Of a stretch of 57,982 bases of DNA, positions 48,448 through 55,732 are shown piece by piece. The translations under genes and the position numbers were made by a program. Position 1 is the stretch's first letter. Each line of letters begins with the position of its first letter. A model generated the notes under the pieces. It worked only from the letters and a program-made list of their open reading frames with translations. It did not search any database and was not told where the DNA came from. The stretch lies in contig CAIYPP010000147.1 of assembly GCA_903928115.1 (NCBI GenBank), positions 1-57,982 on the forward strand, read 5' to 3'. Source of the stretch: an uncultured Planctomycetota bacterium (GTDB lineage Bacteria; Planctomycetota; UBA1135; GCA-002686595).

Positions 48448-48974
48448 CAGGACCGCTTGCGAGCCCCAGAGCGCCCCTCGGAGGCCGCTCCAGAGGCCTT
48501 GCGCGCGGCCAGCGCGACGACGAGCTCGAACTCCTCGCGCGTGACCGGCTGGATCGACAACCGACTGCCGCGCTGCACCACGCCCATCTTCGCGAGCGCG
48601 GGCTCGGCCTTGAGCTCCTCGAGCGGCACGAGGCGCGCGAGCGCCTTCACCGCCGCGAGCTCGACGCCGAACCACACGGGCGCCTCGCGCGTCGCACGCG
48701 GCTCGTGATAGTCGCCGGCATCGAACTGCGTCGGATCCGGCGAACCCGCCGCCACCACCTCCGCGATGCCCGCGACGCCCGAGGGCTCCGCGTTCGAATG
48801 GTAGTACAGCACCAGATCCCCGACCTGCACCTCGTCGCGCAGCATGTTGCGCGCCTGATAGTTGCGCACGCCGTTCCAAAACGTGCGCCGCTTGGGCGCC
48901 GCGAGCAGATCCTCGAACGAGAACTCGTCCGGCTCGCTCTTGAACAACCACCACCGCTTCCCCGCCTTCGCCAT
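48447..48974 (-). CDS. EVE-domain protein
   Basis: A 175-aa cytoplasmic protein of the EVE/PUA-like superfamily. It has the signature WWLFKSEPDEFSFEDL near the N-terminus, then TFWNGVRNYQARNMLRD, VLYYHSNAEPSGVAGIAEVV and the C-terminal QPVTREEFELV. EVE domains bind modified bases in DNA or RNA, and many stand-alone members are of unknown role. I start at MAKAGKRWW, because 14 upstream in-frame residues are not family-like. The tail is Arg/Lys-rich. It lies immediately downstream of the DGR template region. Confidence 0.92.
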   Translation of the reverse strand: MAKAGKRWWLFKSEPDEFSFEDLLAAPKRRTFWNGVRNYQARNMLRDEVQVGDLVLYYHSNAEPSGVAGIAEVVAAGSPDPTQFDAGDYHEPRATREAPVWFGVELAAVKALARLVPLEELKAEPALAKMGVVQRGSRLSIQPVTREEFELVVALAARKASGAASEGRSGARKRS

Positions 48975-49167
48975 ACGCGCCCTTCTACCGCACCTCCCCG
49001 CCGCGTTCGAGCGCAACGCCGCGGCCGGGACGCTCGGATGGGCGATCCACCCACCCTACGAGCCCCGGCCTCGGCCCACGCTCTTTGGCCGAAGACGTCC
49101 AAGGGACGCCTGACGACCCGGACCGGCCCCCGGTTCTCGTCGTGACGACTTCGCGTCGCGCTGGGGC

Positions 49168-49304
49168 GAGAGCTGGGGCGAGCACGACCCGGAATCCGAT
49201 GTTGTTGTTCGCGTTGCCGGGGTCGTTGTTGTTCCGGATCGCGGAGCGGCAGTTGTTCGAGTTGTTGTTCCAGCTGCCGCCGCGGATGACCCGGTTCGGG
49301 CCGC
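49168..49304 (-). repeat. DGR template repeat (TR)
   Basis: A non-coding copy of the 3' end of the target gene, located between the reverse transcriptase stop (49353) and the EVE gene start (48974). Read on the minus strand it would encode [16 protein letters not shown], rich in AAC codons, the typical adenine-rich design of a DGR template. Against the variable repeat, positions 49173-49304 (132 nt) differ at 17 sites, all adenine in the template strand. Of 33 template adenines 17 are changed, and none of the 99 other bases is. Outside this block homology stops abruptly on the upstream side, at 49305. Confidence 0.95.
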
Positions 49305-49352
49305 GTGGAGGCCGACCCGTGAGAAGAAGAACAACGCCAACGCGCGGGAAGG

Positions 49353-50363
49353 TCAAGCATCGACGTCGGCAAACTCCGCGATCCAGCTCGCGCGCAACCC
49401 GCGCGCGCTCACGTGCCGAGTGCGTGCGAGAATCGCTGTCGCCCGCAGCGCGAGTCTCGTACCGTCCAACGTCCCCGCTCGATACTCCGCCACAAGGCGC
49501 CCGAGACCCGCGCGCACGCGACGCTTCGTCTTGCCCATGAGCCGGACATGCGTCGGAAGAACCAGAAGCCCCAGATACCCCACGCCCCGCCGACACTCAT
49601 CGAGGGCACCCGCGCTCTTCGGTTCCAGCGCCAGCCCCCGCCGCAGGAACTCCTCGATCCGCGCACGCCAGCCCCGCAGGGTCTCGCGCTCATCGGCGAA
49701 CACCACGAAATCGTCCATGTAGCGGACATAACCGGGGGCGCGCAGCTCCTCCTTGGCGAAGTGGTCGAGCGGAGCGAGGTAGAAGTTCGCCAGATGCTGC
49801 GACGTGAGCGCTCCGATCGGCAGTCCCTTGCCGGAGCTCGTCGAGTACGAGCCGATCAGCCCACCGAGCAGCCCGAGCAGCGCGCGATCCTTGAAGCGCC
49901 GCTCCAACCGCTGCAACAGGATCGCGTGGTCGATCGAGTCGAAGTACTTGCGGACGTCGAGCTGCAAGAACCAACGCCGTCGTCGCACGAAGGCGTGGGT
50001 ACGTTCGATCGCCTTGTACAGTCCCTTGCCCGTGCGACAGGCATAGGAATCGAAGATCGCCACGCGCTCGAGCTCGGGCTCGATCACCTGCACGATCGCG
50101 TGATGCAGCACGCGGTCGCTGAACGCCGGTGCCGCGATGCGCCGCGGCTTGGGATCGCGGACCTCGAACATCCGATAGCCATGCCAGAGCACGCGCTTTT
50201 CGAGGAGCTGCGCCCTCAAGATCGCGATGTTGCGCGAGAGGTCCTCACCGAAGCGCTGGATGGCATGGCGGTCCCGCTTGCCGCGCCGCGCCTGATGGAA
50301 AGCGAGCAGCAGGTTCTCGGTGTCGGCGATGCGCTCGTAGAGGTTGCCCGCGCGACGTACCAA
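49353..50363 (-). CDS. Diversity-generating retroelement reverse transcriptase
   Basis: A 336-aa reverse transcriptase that copies the template RNA with errors at adenines. Motif [16 protein letters not shown] has the catalytic Asp136. The motif-4 segment reads LPIGALTSQ (181-189), the (I/V/L)GxxxSQ form diagnostic of DGR enzymes where other RTs have QGxxxSP. Motif C is YMDDF (215-219), followed by GYLGLLVLP. The only in-frame start is a TTG immediately after the TGA of the HRDC gene (TGATTG), which implies coupled translation. There is no maturase or endonuclease domain, as expected for a DGR. Confidence 0.95.
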   Translation of the reverse strand: MVRRAGNLYERIADTENLLLAFHQARRGKRDRHAIQRFGEDLSRNIAILRAQLLEKRVLWHGYRMFEVRDPKPRRIAAPAFSDRVLHHAIVQVIEPELERVAIFDSYACRTGKGLYKAIERTHAFVRRRRWFLQLDVRKYFDSIDHAILLQRLERRFKDRALLGLLGGLIGSYSTSSGKGLPIGALTSQHLANFYLAPLDHFAKEELRAPGYVRYMDDFVVFADERETLRGWRARIEEFLRRGLALEPKSAGALDECRRGVGYLGLLVLPTHVRLMGKTKRRVRAGLGRLVAEYRAGTLDGTRLALRATAILARTRHVSARGLRASWIAEFADVDA

Positions 50364-50924
50364 TCAGGACACGCCCGTCGCGGCCAGCCCCGAGTCCGCG
50401 GCCGCCTCCGCGGGATTCGCGGGCGCGACCCGACTCGGTTGCGCAGGTTCCGGATCCGGCATGCTGCCCAGAATGCCGAGCAGCACGGTCCCGTAGCGCT
50501 GAATCTTCGCCTCGCCGATCCCCTCCACCTCCGCGAGCGCAGCCTTGCTCTTGGGGACCCTGCGGGCGAGCTCGGCCAGTTGTGCGTTGGTGAACAGCGC
50601 ATAGACCGGCACCGCCTCGCTGTCGGCCAGTTGCTTGCGCAACTGGCGCAGCTTCGAGAAGCGGGCGAACTCCGCCGTGCTGAGCAACTGTCGGTAGTCG
50701 GTCTTCGGCTTCTCGCCCGCCCCGGCGCCACTGCCGTGCCGCGTGGACTCCGACTCCGCGCGACGCTGCAGGTACTCGACGCAGACCGACCAGAACTGCC
50801 GTCCTTGGGCGACCACGGGCGCCTTCTCGACGCACAGCACCTTGTGCGTGCGCAAGAAGAGGTTGAGCTGCGCGACCGCCTCGTCGTCGCCATCCATCGG
50901 GATGGAAAAGATCTGAATCTGCAT
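50364..50924 (-). CDS. HRDC-domain DGR accessory protein
   Basis: A 186-aa protein. AGGA lies 7 nt before the ATG. The N-terminal ~60 residues (MQIQIFSIPMDGDDEAVAQL, then FLRTHKVLCVEKA) form a small predicted alpha/beta unit. The C-terminal part is an HRDC domain (VYALFTNAQLAELARRVPKS, then GIGEAKIQRYG), a nucleic-acid-binding fold also found at the end of RecQ. It occupies the place of Avd, the usual DGR accessory protein that binds the RT, and HRDC accessory genes are known in part of the DGR family. It abuts the RT gene, so it probably acts with the RT on template RNA or target DNA. Confidence 0.88.
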   Translation of the reverse strand: MQIQIFSIPMDGDDEAVAQLNLFLRTHKVLCVEKAPVVAQGRQFWSVCVEYLQRRAESESTRHGSGAGAGEKPKTDYRQLLSTAEFARFSKLRQLRKQLADSEAVPVYALFTNAQLAELARRVPKSKAALAEVEGIGEAKIQRYGTVLLGILGSMPDPEPAQPSRVAPANPAEAAADSGLAATGVS

Positions 50925-50962
50925 GTGGGGTTCCTATTGCTGGTCCGCTGCGCGCAGCCCTC

Positions 50963-51000
50963 GGCTCCGGCATCTACGGCGTCGCTCCGCTCACGCCTCC
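50963..51000 (+). repeat. Direct repeat flanking the DGR target gene, copy 1
   Basis: A 38-bp sequence starting GGCTCCGGCATCTACGGCGT and ending CTCACGCCTCC, located between the target gene stop and the HRDC start. An identical copy in the same orientation lies at 52935-52972 beyond the target gene start. Weaker similarity continues on both sides. Within the repeat GGCGT can pair with ACGCC, a possible stem downstream of the variable repeat. Confidence 0.9.
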
Positions 51001-51031
51001 GTGCCTGCGCCTCGCGCCGCGCTCCGCTCGC

Positions 51032-52768
51032 TCAAGGGACGAGAACTGGGGCGAGCACGACCCGGAACCCGATGTTGTCGTACGCGTTGCCGGGGGCGAG
51101 GATGTCCCGGAACGCGGAGCGGCAGCTGAACGAGAAGTTGTACCAGCTGCCGCCGCGGAAGACCCGGTACGGGCCGCCTGTGACGAATGGGTCCGTCACG
51201 GCGCTCGACGAGTAACCCGCATACGAATCGAGGCACCACTCCCACACGTTGCCGTGCATGTCGTAGAGGCCCCACGCGTTCGGCGCGTAACTGCCCACAA
51301 CCGACGGTTGGCCAACGCAGTAGCCGTTGCTGTTGTGATTCGCCTGCGAGCAGCTGAGCGAATTGCCCACGTTCCAGCTCGTCGTCGTCCCCGCCCGGCA
51401 CGCGTACTCCCACTCTGCCTCCGTCGGCAGGCGGTACTCGTAGCCCGAAGGCACCGCGCCCAGCGCGGCCTGTTGAGCGGTCAGCGCAGCGCAGTAGGAG
51501 CGGGCGTTGAACCACGTGACCTGCTCGACAGGACGGCTTGCGTTGCCTTGGAAATACGAGGGGTTGCTCGCCATCAGACTCGCGTACTCCGCCTGCGTCA
51601 CTTCCTTCGCGCCCATCCAGAACGGGTAGCTGATCGTCACGGAGTGCACCGGCTCCGCGACACCGACCTCACCCATCTGGAACGTCCCCGGCTGGATCGG
51701 CACGAAGCCGCTCGGGATCTGGCACGCGCCCGACGGAGTCACCGTGAGCGTCGCCACGCAGCTCGACGTGTTGCCCACCGCGTCCGCGGCCGTGATCGTC
51801 ACGGGAACCGACACCGCTACCACGCTTGTCAGCGTCCCCGCCAACGGCGACTGCGACAGCGTCACCGAACCGCCGCACGCGTCGACCGCCACGGCGGACA
51901 CCGTGAAGTCCGGCACGATCGCTTGGCAGTTGCTGTTCGCGCTCACCGTCTGGTTCGGAGCGCAGGTCGTGAACGCAGGCGCGAGTGTGTCCGTCACCGT
52001 CAGCGTCGCGACGCACTGCGCGGTGTTGCCAGCCGCATCCGTCGCCGTGAGCGTCACCGCATGCGTGCCGAGCGCCACAGTCGCACCCGCCGCGGGCGAT
52101 TGTGTGATCGCGGGGCTCGTGCAGTTGTCGCTCGCCACGACGCCGGACGTGAAGTTCGGCACCACGCCGAGGCAACCGCTCGCCGCACCGACCGTCTGAT
52201 TCGTCGCGCACGTCGTGATCGTGGGCGGCGTCGTGTCGCCGCTTCCGCTGCACAGCGCGAACACCAGCGCGTCGCTCAGGTTCGTCTGGCTCGGCGCCGC
52301 GGGGTCGCGATACCAGCCCTGCGCGCGGATCGTCTGGCCCTGCGCGAAGGGCGAGCCGAGAGCGTTGGGGTTCGCGGCGCGCCACGCGTTGAAGTCGAGC
52401 TGGATCGCGCCGTTGCACTGTCCGAGCACGCCGCCGCTCGACATCGCGCCCGTGCGCTGCACCGGCGGCGCCACGCACAGGTAGCTCGGGCTGAAGGGCG
52501 CCCACGCCTGATTCGCCGCGTAGAACCCGTAGAAAACGAGCCCCTGCCGCTGCGCCGGAACGCTGGCGACGCGCACCACGAAGCCGCTCCCCGCATCCAT
52601 GCTCGGAACGCCCGTGCCCGAGATCTGCGGCAGACACCCCTGCACCGACGTCCCCGCCGTGCAGTACGTGCTCACGTTGCCTGTGCAGCACTGCTGCGCC
52701 TGCACCGACCCCGCCAAGAGGCCGACAACTCCGAACACCGCCGCGACCGCAGCACCGATTCGCTTCAT
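51032..52768 (-). CDS. DGR target protein: secreted Cys-rich, HYR and FGE-type C-type-lectin domains
   Basis: A 578-aa exported variable protein. The start at MKRIGAAVAAVFG gives a signal peptide ending near VQAQQ. Domains in order: Cys-rich planctomycete domain starting YCTAGTSVQGC (about 35-172), HYR domain 1 (about 180-260), HYR domain 2 (about 262-345), then a formylglycine-generating-enzyme/sulfatase-modifying fold (about 352-578) with EVTQAEYASLM, RLPTEAEWEYACRAG and DMHGNVWEWC. The C-terminal 48 residues are the variable region. Thirteen residues there differ from the template: Y534, F537, Y543, F545, F547, S548, F553, D555, I556, L557, A558, Y563 and D564. It is probably a surface ligand-binding protein. 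Confidence 0.95.
   Translation of the reverse strand: MKRIGAAVAAVFGVVGLLAGSVQAQQCCTGNVSTYCTAGTSVQGCLPQISGTGVPSMDAGSGFVVRVASVPAQRQGLVFYGFYAANQAWAPFSPSYLCVAPPVQRTGAMSSGGVLGQCNGAIQLDFNAWRAANPNALGSPFAQGQTIRAQGWYRDPAAPSQTNLSDALVFALCSGSGDTTPPTITTCATNQTVGAASGCLGVVPNFTSGVVASDNCTSPAITQSPAAGATVALGTHAVTLTATDAAGNTAQCVATLTVTDTLAPAFTTCAPNQTVSANSNCQAIVPDFTVSAVAVDACGGSVTLSQSPLAGTLTSVVAVSVPVTITAADAVGNTSSCVATLTVTPSGACQIPSGFVPIQPGTFQMGEVGVAEPVHSVTISYPFWMGAKEVTQAEYASLMASNPSYFQGNASRPVEQVTWFNARSYCAALTAQQAALGAVPSGYEYRLPTEAEWEYACRAGTTTSWNVGNSLSCSQANHNSNGYCVGQPSVVGSYAPNAWGLYDMHGNVWEWCLDSYAGYSSSAVTDPFVTGGPYRVFRGGSWYNFSFSCRSAFRDILAPGNAYDNIGFRVVLAPVLVP
51041..51177 (-). repeat. DGR variable repeat (VR) in the target gene
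   Basis: The 3' end of the target gene, matching the template repeat at 49168-49304 with constant offset 1873. Positions 51046-51177 contain 17 substitutions, every one at a template adenine, giving 13 amino-acid changes and one silent Gly codon. The 3' part, encoding GFRVVLAP, is nearly identical and contains a GC-rich block suited to initiation of mutagenic homology. Just beyond it, C-to-T differences appear, as often seen between the two versions of that site. Confidence 0.95.
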
Positions 52769-53037
52769 GACGACAAGCCTCGCTAGCAACTGAACATCGA
52801 ACGATGGGAATGCCGAGCCCCTCGATTTCGCCGCGCGACCGAGAGTCCGGGATTCCTCAAAGTCTACTCGCTCCCCCAATTCCCCGCCCGCGCCCCTTGA
52901 GCGCGACAACTCCTGCGCTTGCGCACAGCGGTCGGGCTCCGGCATCTACGGCGTCGCTCCGCTCACGCCTCCTACTCCGCTCGCCCCTACTCTGCCCGCC
53001 CGTGCGCCGGGCCGCGCGCGCAGACGGGCTCGGGGGG
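52769..53037. other. Intergenic region upstream of the DGR target gene
   Basis: No gene seen. It contains the second 38-bp repeat and the likely promoter of the DGR operon. The opposite end adjoins the 3' end of the selenocysteine tRNA gene. No integrase gene and no duplication of the tRNA 3' end were found. Confidence 0.4.
52935..52972 (+). repeat. Direct repeat flanking the DGR target gene, copy 2
   Basis: This is identical over 38 bp to 50963-51000 and in the same orientation, located 167 nt upstream of the target gene start and 66 nt from the tRNA 3' end. Together the two copies bracket the target gene alone, leaving the HRDC, RT and template outside. Confidence 0.9.
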
Positions 53038-53135
53038 TGGCGGGAGCGCATGGGAATCGAACCCACCAACCCCGCTGTTCACGAGGTTCGACCGGCTTTG
53101 AAGACCGGGCGGCACACCAGCACCGATCCGCTCCC
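53038..53135 (-). tRNA. selC: tRNA-Sec (anticodon UCA)
   Basis: A 98-nt minus-strand gene with all tRNA-Sec traits. The D arm is CGGTGC, loop TGGT, GTGCCG (6 bp, 4-nt loop). The anticodon arm is CCGGT-CTTCAAA-GCCGG with anticodon TCA. A long variable arm AACCTCG/CGGGGTT has 7 bp. The T arm is GTGGG-TTCGATT-CCCAT. The acceptor pairs GGGAGCG with CGCTCCC, plus a G-G at the eighth position, then discriminator G and an encoded CCA. It reads UGA as selenocysteine. No selA, selB or selD is in the window. Confidence 0.9.
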
Positions 53136-53213
53136 GCCCAAGGGGTGCCACTCCAACAGCCGACGCGCGCCAGCGCAACTGCGCAGGGTCCGGCGGCTCA
53201 CTTTTCGGCGCGC

Positions 53214-54695
53214 TCAGGCCTCGCTCGTTCGCAGGAGGCCCGGCTCGCCCCCCGCGAGAGTGTCCGGCAGTCCGCCCGCCCAGCGCCGCACCACGGTGCG
53301 CACGCCGCGGCGCGTGTTCCGCAGGCCTTCGATTCCGACCGAGAACGGCACCCCGCTCGGGCGCCCGGAGAAGCCCGCCGGGAGCGGCAGGCGCAGGCCG
53401 CGCGTGCCGATGTGGTACTCGCCGTCGAGGTGCACGACGACGCGCGCATCCGCGAGATCGCCCGCGCTCTCGAGGCTCACGAGCAAGTCCCCGTGGCGTC
53501 GGCGCAACGTGACACTCGCCGGCGGATCGCCGGGCGATTCGCGCAGGAGCGCGAGGCGCAGCGCGTCGGTCCGCGCGTGGACGACGCGTAGCCTGCGCAG
53601 TGGAGCGTCGAGCTCCAAGATCGGCTCGGCGCCGGAGGCGGCGTCGAAAAAGCGTGCCCACACGAGCGGGTCACCGCCGGGGGACCACGAACCGCCCGCG
53701 AGCGCGAGTGAGACGCGCAGGTCCGCGCCTGCGGCGAGCTCGAAGCGCGGCGGCAGGCCGCGACACTCGAACGCCCCGCGCCGGACCTCGAAGCGCAGCT
53801 CGACGGCCACGGCGAACGGGAACGGGTTGCGGACGAGGACCTCTGGCGTCCAACTCCCGCACCACTCGCCCTCGCCGCCGAGCGTGTGCTGGGGCTCGAC
53901 CCAGAGCTCGCTCGCCCGCAGCGGGTACGGGCCGCGATCTTCGGGCGCGAGCTTCACGAGCCGCCGCACGTTCAGCGCGCGACGCGGCTCGGTCGTGACG
54001 ATCGCGTTCACGCCCGCACGCACGGCCGCGAGCAGCTCGTCGGGCGACTCGATGTCGACGACGAAGCGCTCACAGGGCCACTCCGCCCGCCCGAGCGGCG
54101 AGTCCCACTCACGCCAGCGCGCCGCGACCGCCGTGAGCCGCTCCTCCGACGCGAAGCGCCGCACATCGTCGCTCAGCCTGCGCGCGAGGTAGAGAGCATC
54201 GAGCCCGAGCTCGCGCGCCTCCGCGCACGCGCTGCGGTGATCCGAGAGCACGCGCACGGTCCGCCTGCGCGCGTGCTCCTCGAGGACGGCCGCGACCGAC
54301 GCGAGCACCTCGGGCTCGCGCAGGACGAGCACGACCTGCGGCGCGCCCGCACGCCCCCGGAGCGCGAGAGCCTCCGCCAAAAAAGCGAGCTTTTCCCCGG
54401 AAAAACGCGGAGAAAACCACGCTCCCGCGTCGACGGCGCCCAGCTCGCGCGGCGCGTGCTCCGCGAGGGCGCCGTGCCCGTCGCTGGTGCGATCCAACGT
54501 CGCGTCCGCGCACAGGACGAGCTCGCCGCCGCCGCACGCGCGCACGTCGACGCTCCATCCGTCGAGGCCCAGCTCGAGTCCGCGCCGCAGACTCGCCAAA
54601 GTGTTCTCCGGCGCCTCGCGCGGGGAACCGCGCAGCCCGAGCACCCACGGCGGCCCCTCGACACCCTGCCCGCCTTCCCGTCCCCCCTTCGCCAT
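53214..54695 (-). CDS. Glycerophosphodiester phosphodiesterase-like protein with degraded active site
   Basis: A 493-aa protein from the Met of MAKGGREGG. The N-terminal ~240 residues follow the GDPD barrel: LRGSPREAPENTLASLRRGL, then DGWSVDVRA, then LCADATLDRTSDGHG. Key residues are altered: the catalytic His of HRG is Leu21, the Glu before xD is Ser48, and the His of HD is Ala63. Asp50 is kept. Hydrolysis is therefore unlikely. The C-terminal ~250 residues are beta-rich and I do not recognise them. There is no signal peptide. It might be a binding protein or a repurposed paralogue. Confidence 0.7.
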   Translation of the reverse strand: MAKGGREGGQGVEGPPWVLGLRGSPREAPENTLASLRRGLELGLDGWSVDVRACGGGELVLCADATLDRTSDGHGALAEHAPRELGAVDAGAWFSPRFSGEKLAFLAEALALRGRAGAPQVVLVLREPEVLASVAAVLEEHARRRTVRVLSDHRSACAEARELGLDALYLARRLSDDVRRFASEERLTAVAARWREWDSPLGRAEWPCERFVVDIESPDELLAAVRAGVNAIVTTEPRRALNVRRLVKLAPEDRGPYPLRASELWVEPQHTLGGEGEWCGSWTPEVLVRNPFPFAVAVELRFEVRRGAFECRGLPPRFELAAGADLRVSLALAGGSWSPGGDPLVWARFFDAASGAEPILELDAPLRRLRVVHARTDALRLALLRESPGDPPASVTLRRRHGDLLVSLESAGDLADARVVVHLDGEYHIGTRGLRLPLPAGFSGRPSGVPFSVGIEGLRNTRRGVRTVVRRWAGGLPDTLAGGEPGLLRTSEA

Positions 54696-54762
54696 CGCTC
54701 GCGCGCAGCGTAGCGCGCCCGCGTGCATCGCCGTCGCGCCGTCCGTAGCCTCTGAACACGCC

Positions 54763-55428
54763 ATGGAACCCGCGCCGCCCTCCGACGATCTCCGGCGCTT
54801 TCGCCTGACCGCCCTCGGCATCGTCGGCGGGAGCCTCGTCGGGCTCGTGCTCTACGTCCTGCTGCAGGGACTCGAAGCCGCGGGCGAGCTCGCGCTGGCC
54901 GCGACCCTCGTGTTCCTGTCCAAGCTCGCCATCTTCGGCGGCAACATCCCTCAAACGCGCTTCAACCCGTGGGAGCTCGCCTTGCTGGCGTGGATGATCG
55001 ACCTGTGGGTCTCCTGCGCGCTTCTGGCCGGGATCGCGGGCTTCGAGCGCCTGCCCGTGGCCGGGGCGGCGCTCACCGAGGCGCGCGAGCGGGCCGACCG
55101 AACCCTGCAGCGCTATCCGGGCCTCCGCCGGCTGGCTTTCTGGGGCATCGCCCTGCTCGTGTTCTTGCCCATTCCGGGCTCCGGCGCGGTCACCGGCACC
55201 CTCGTCGGACGCCTCGTCGGCCTGAGCCGCCTCGCGAGCCTGCTCGCGGTGGCCGGCGGAGCGGGTGTCGCGGTGCTCGCCTACGCGGCGATCGCGGTGT
55301 TTTTGGGAGCCCAGTGGGAGGCCCTCCTCCGCAACCCTTGGGTGCTCCTCGCCAGCATGGCCGCGCTGGTCCTTCTGCTGCGCCTCGCGTGGCTCAGGGT
55401 GCACGCGGAAGTCCTTTCCGATTCCTGA
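54763..55428 (+). CDS. Small multidrug export family (PF06695-like) membrane protein
   Basis: A 221-aa integral membrane protein with about five or six helices (ALGIVGGSLVGLVLYVLL, LALAATLVFLSKLAIFGG, ELALLAWMIDLWVSCALLAGIA). The central FWGIALLVFLPIPGSGAVTGTLVGRLVGL carries the PIPGSGA signature of the putative small multi-drug export family. No substrate is known, and the family name is historical. It is divergent from the GDPD-like gene with 67 nt between starts. Confidence 0.75.
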   Translation: MEPAPPSDDLRRFRLTALGIVGGSLVGLVLYVLLQGLEAAGELALAATLVFLSKLAIFGGNIPQTRFNPWELALLAWMIDLWVSCALLAGIAGFERLPVAGAALTEARERADRTLQRYPGLRRLAFWGIALLVFLPIPGSGAVTGTLVGRLVGLSRLASLLAVAGGAGVAVLAYAAIAVFLGAQWEALLRNPWVLLASMAALVLLLRLAWLRVHAEVLSDS

Positions 55429-55732
55429 AGTAGGGACGCCGAACCACAAAAGTAGCTAAATCCCCAATTTTCCCCCTAGCGGGATCCGATGGGGGGTGTG
55501 CACATTTTAGAAAGCCACGAATTGTCCCACTTCTGAGAAGCCTCAGGCGGGGACGGTTCGGTGGTATCGGTCGCCCAGCGATGGCGTTCCCAAGCCCGGG
55601 GACGTCCTCCACGGCGCGCCCGAGCCCCCCCCCACAAGCCTTGGACCGAGGCCGCGCCTCGGTCTTAGCGACTTTGTAGGAAAGCTCGTGCGCGCGGCTG
55701 TGTGACCGGGAAACCCCCACACGACAGCCGCC
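55429..55732. other. Intergenic region before the beta-helix protein
   Basis: 304 nt without a gene. The start is AT-richer than average (about 55440-55475) and could carry a promoter. A perfect 9-bp hairpin GACCGAGGC, loop CGC, GCCTCGGTC lies at 55644-55664, 69 nt before the next start. Lacking a T-tract, it looks more like an operator or leader hairpin than a terminator. Confidence 0.4.

Noticed and set aside
49150..49330. The GGSW...NIGFRVV-coding stretch could be a broken formylglycine-generating-enzyme gene.
   Set aside because: There is no upstream FGE domain, the reading frame around it is not protein-like, and its AAC-rich composition and adenine-only divergence from 51041-51177 fit a DGR template, not gene decay.
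50963..52972. The 38-bp repeats as attL/attR of an integrated element at the tRNA-Sec gene.
   Set aside because: Neither copy matches the tRNA 3' end, no integrase is present, and the segment between them contains only the target gene.
53038..54695. A selenoprotein gene with an in-frame TGA next to tRNA-Sec.
   Set aside because: The adjacent genes end with ordinary stops, and no homologous protein sequence continues beyond a TGA.
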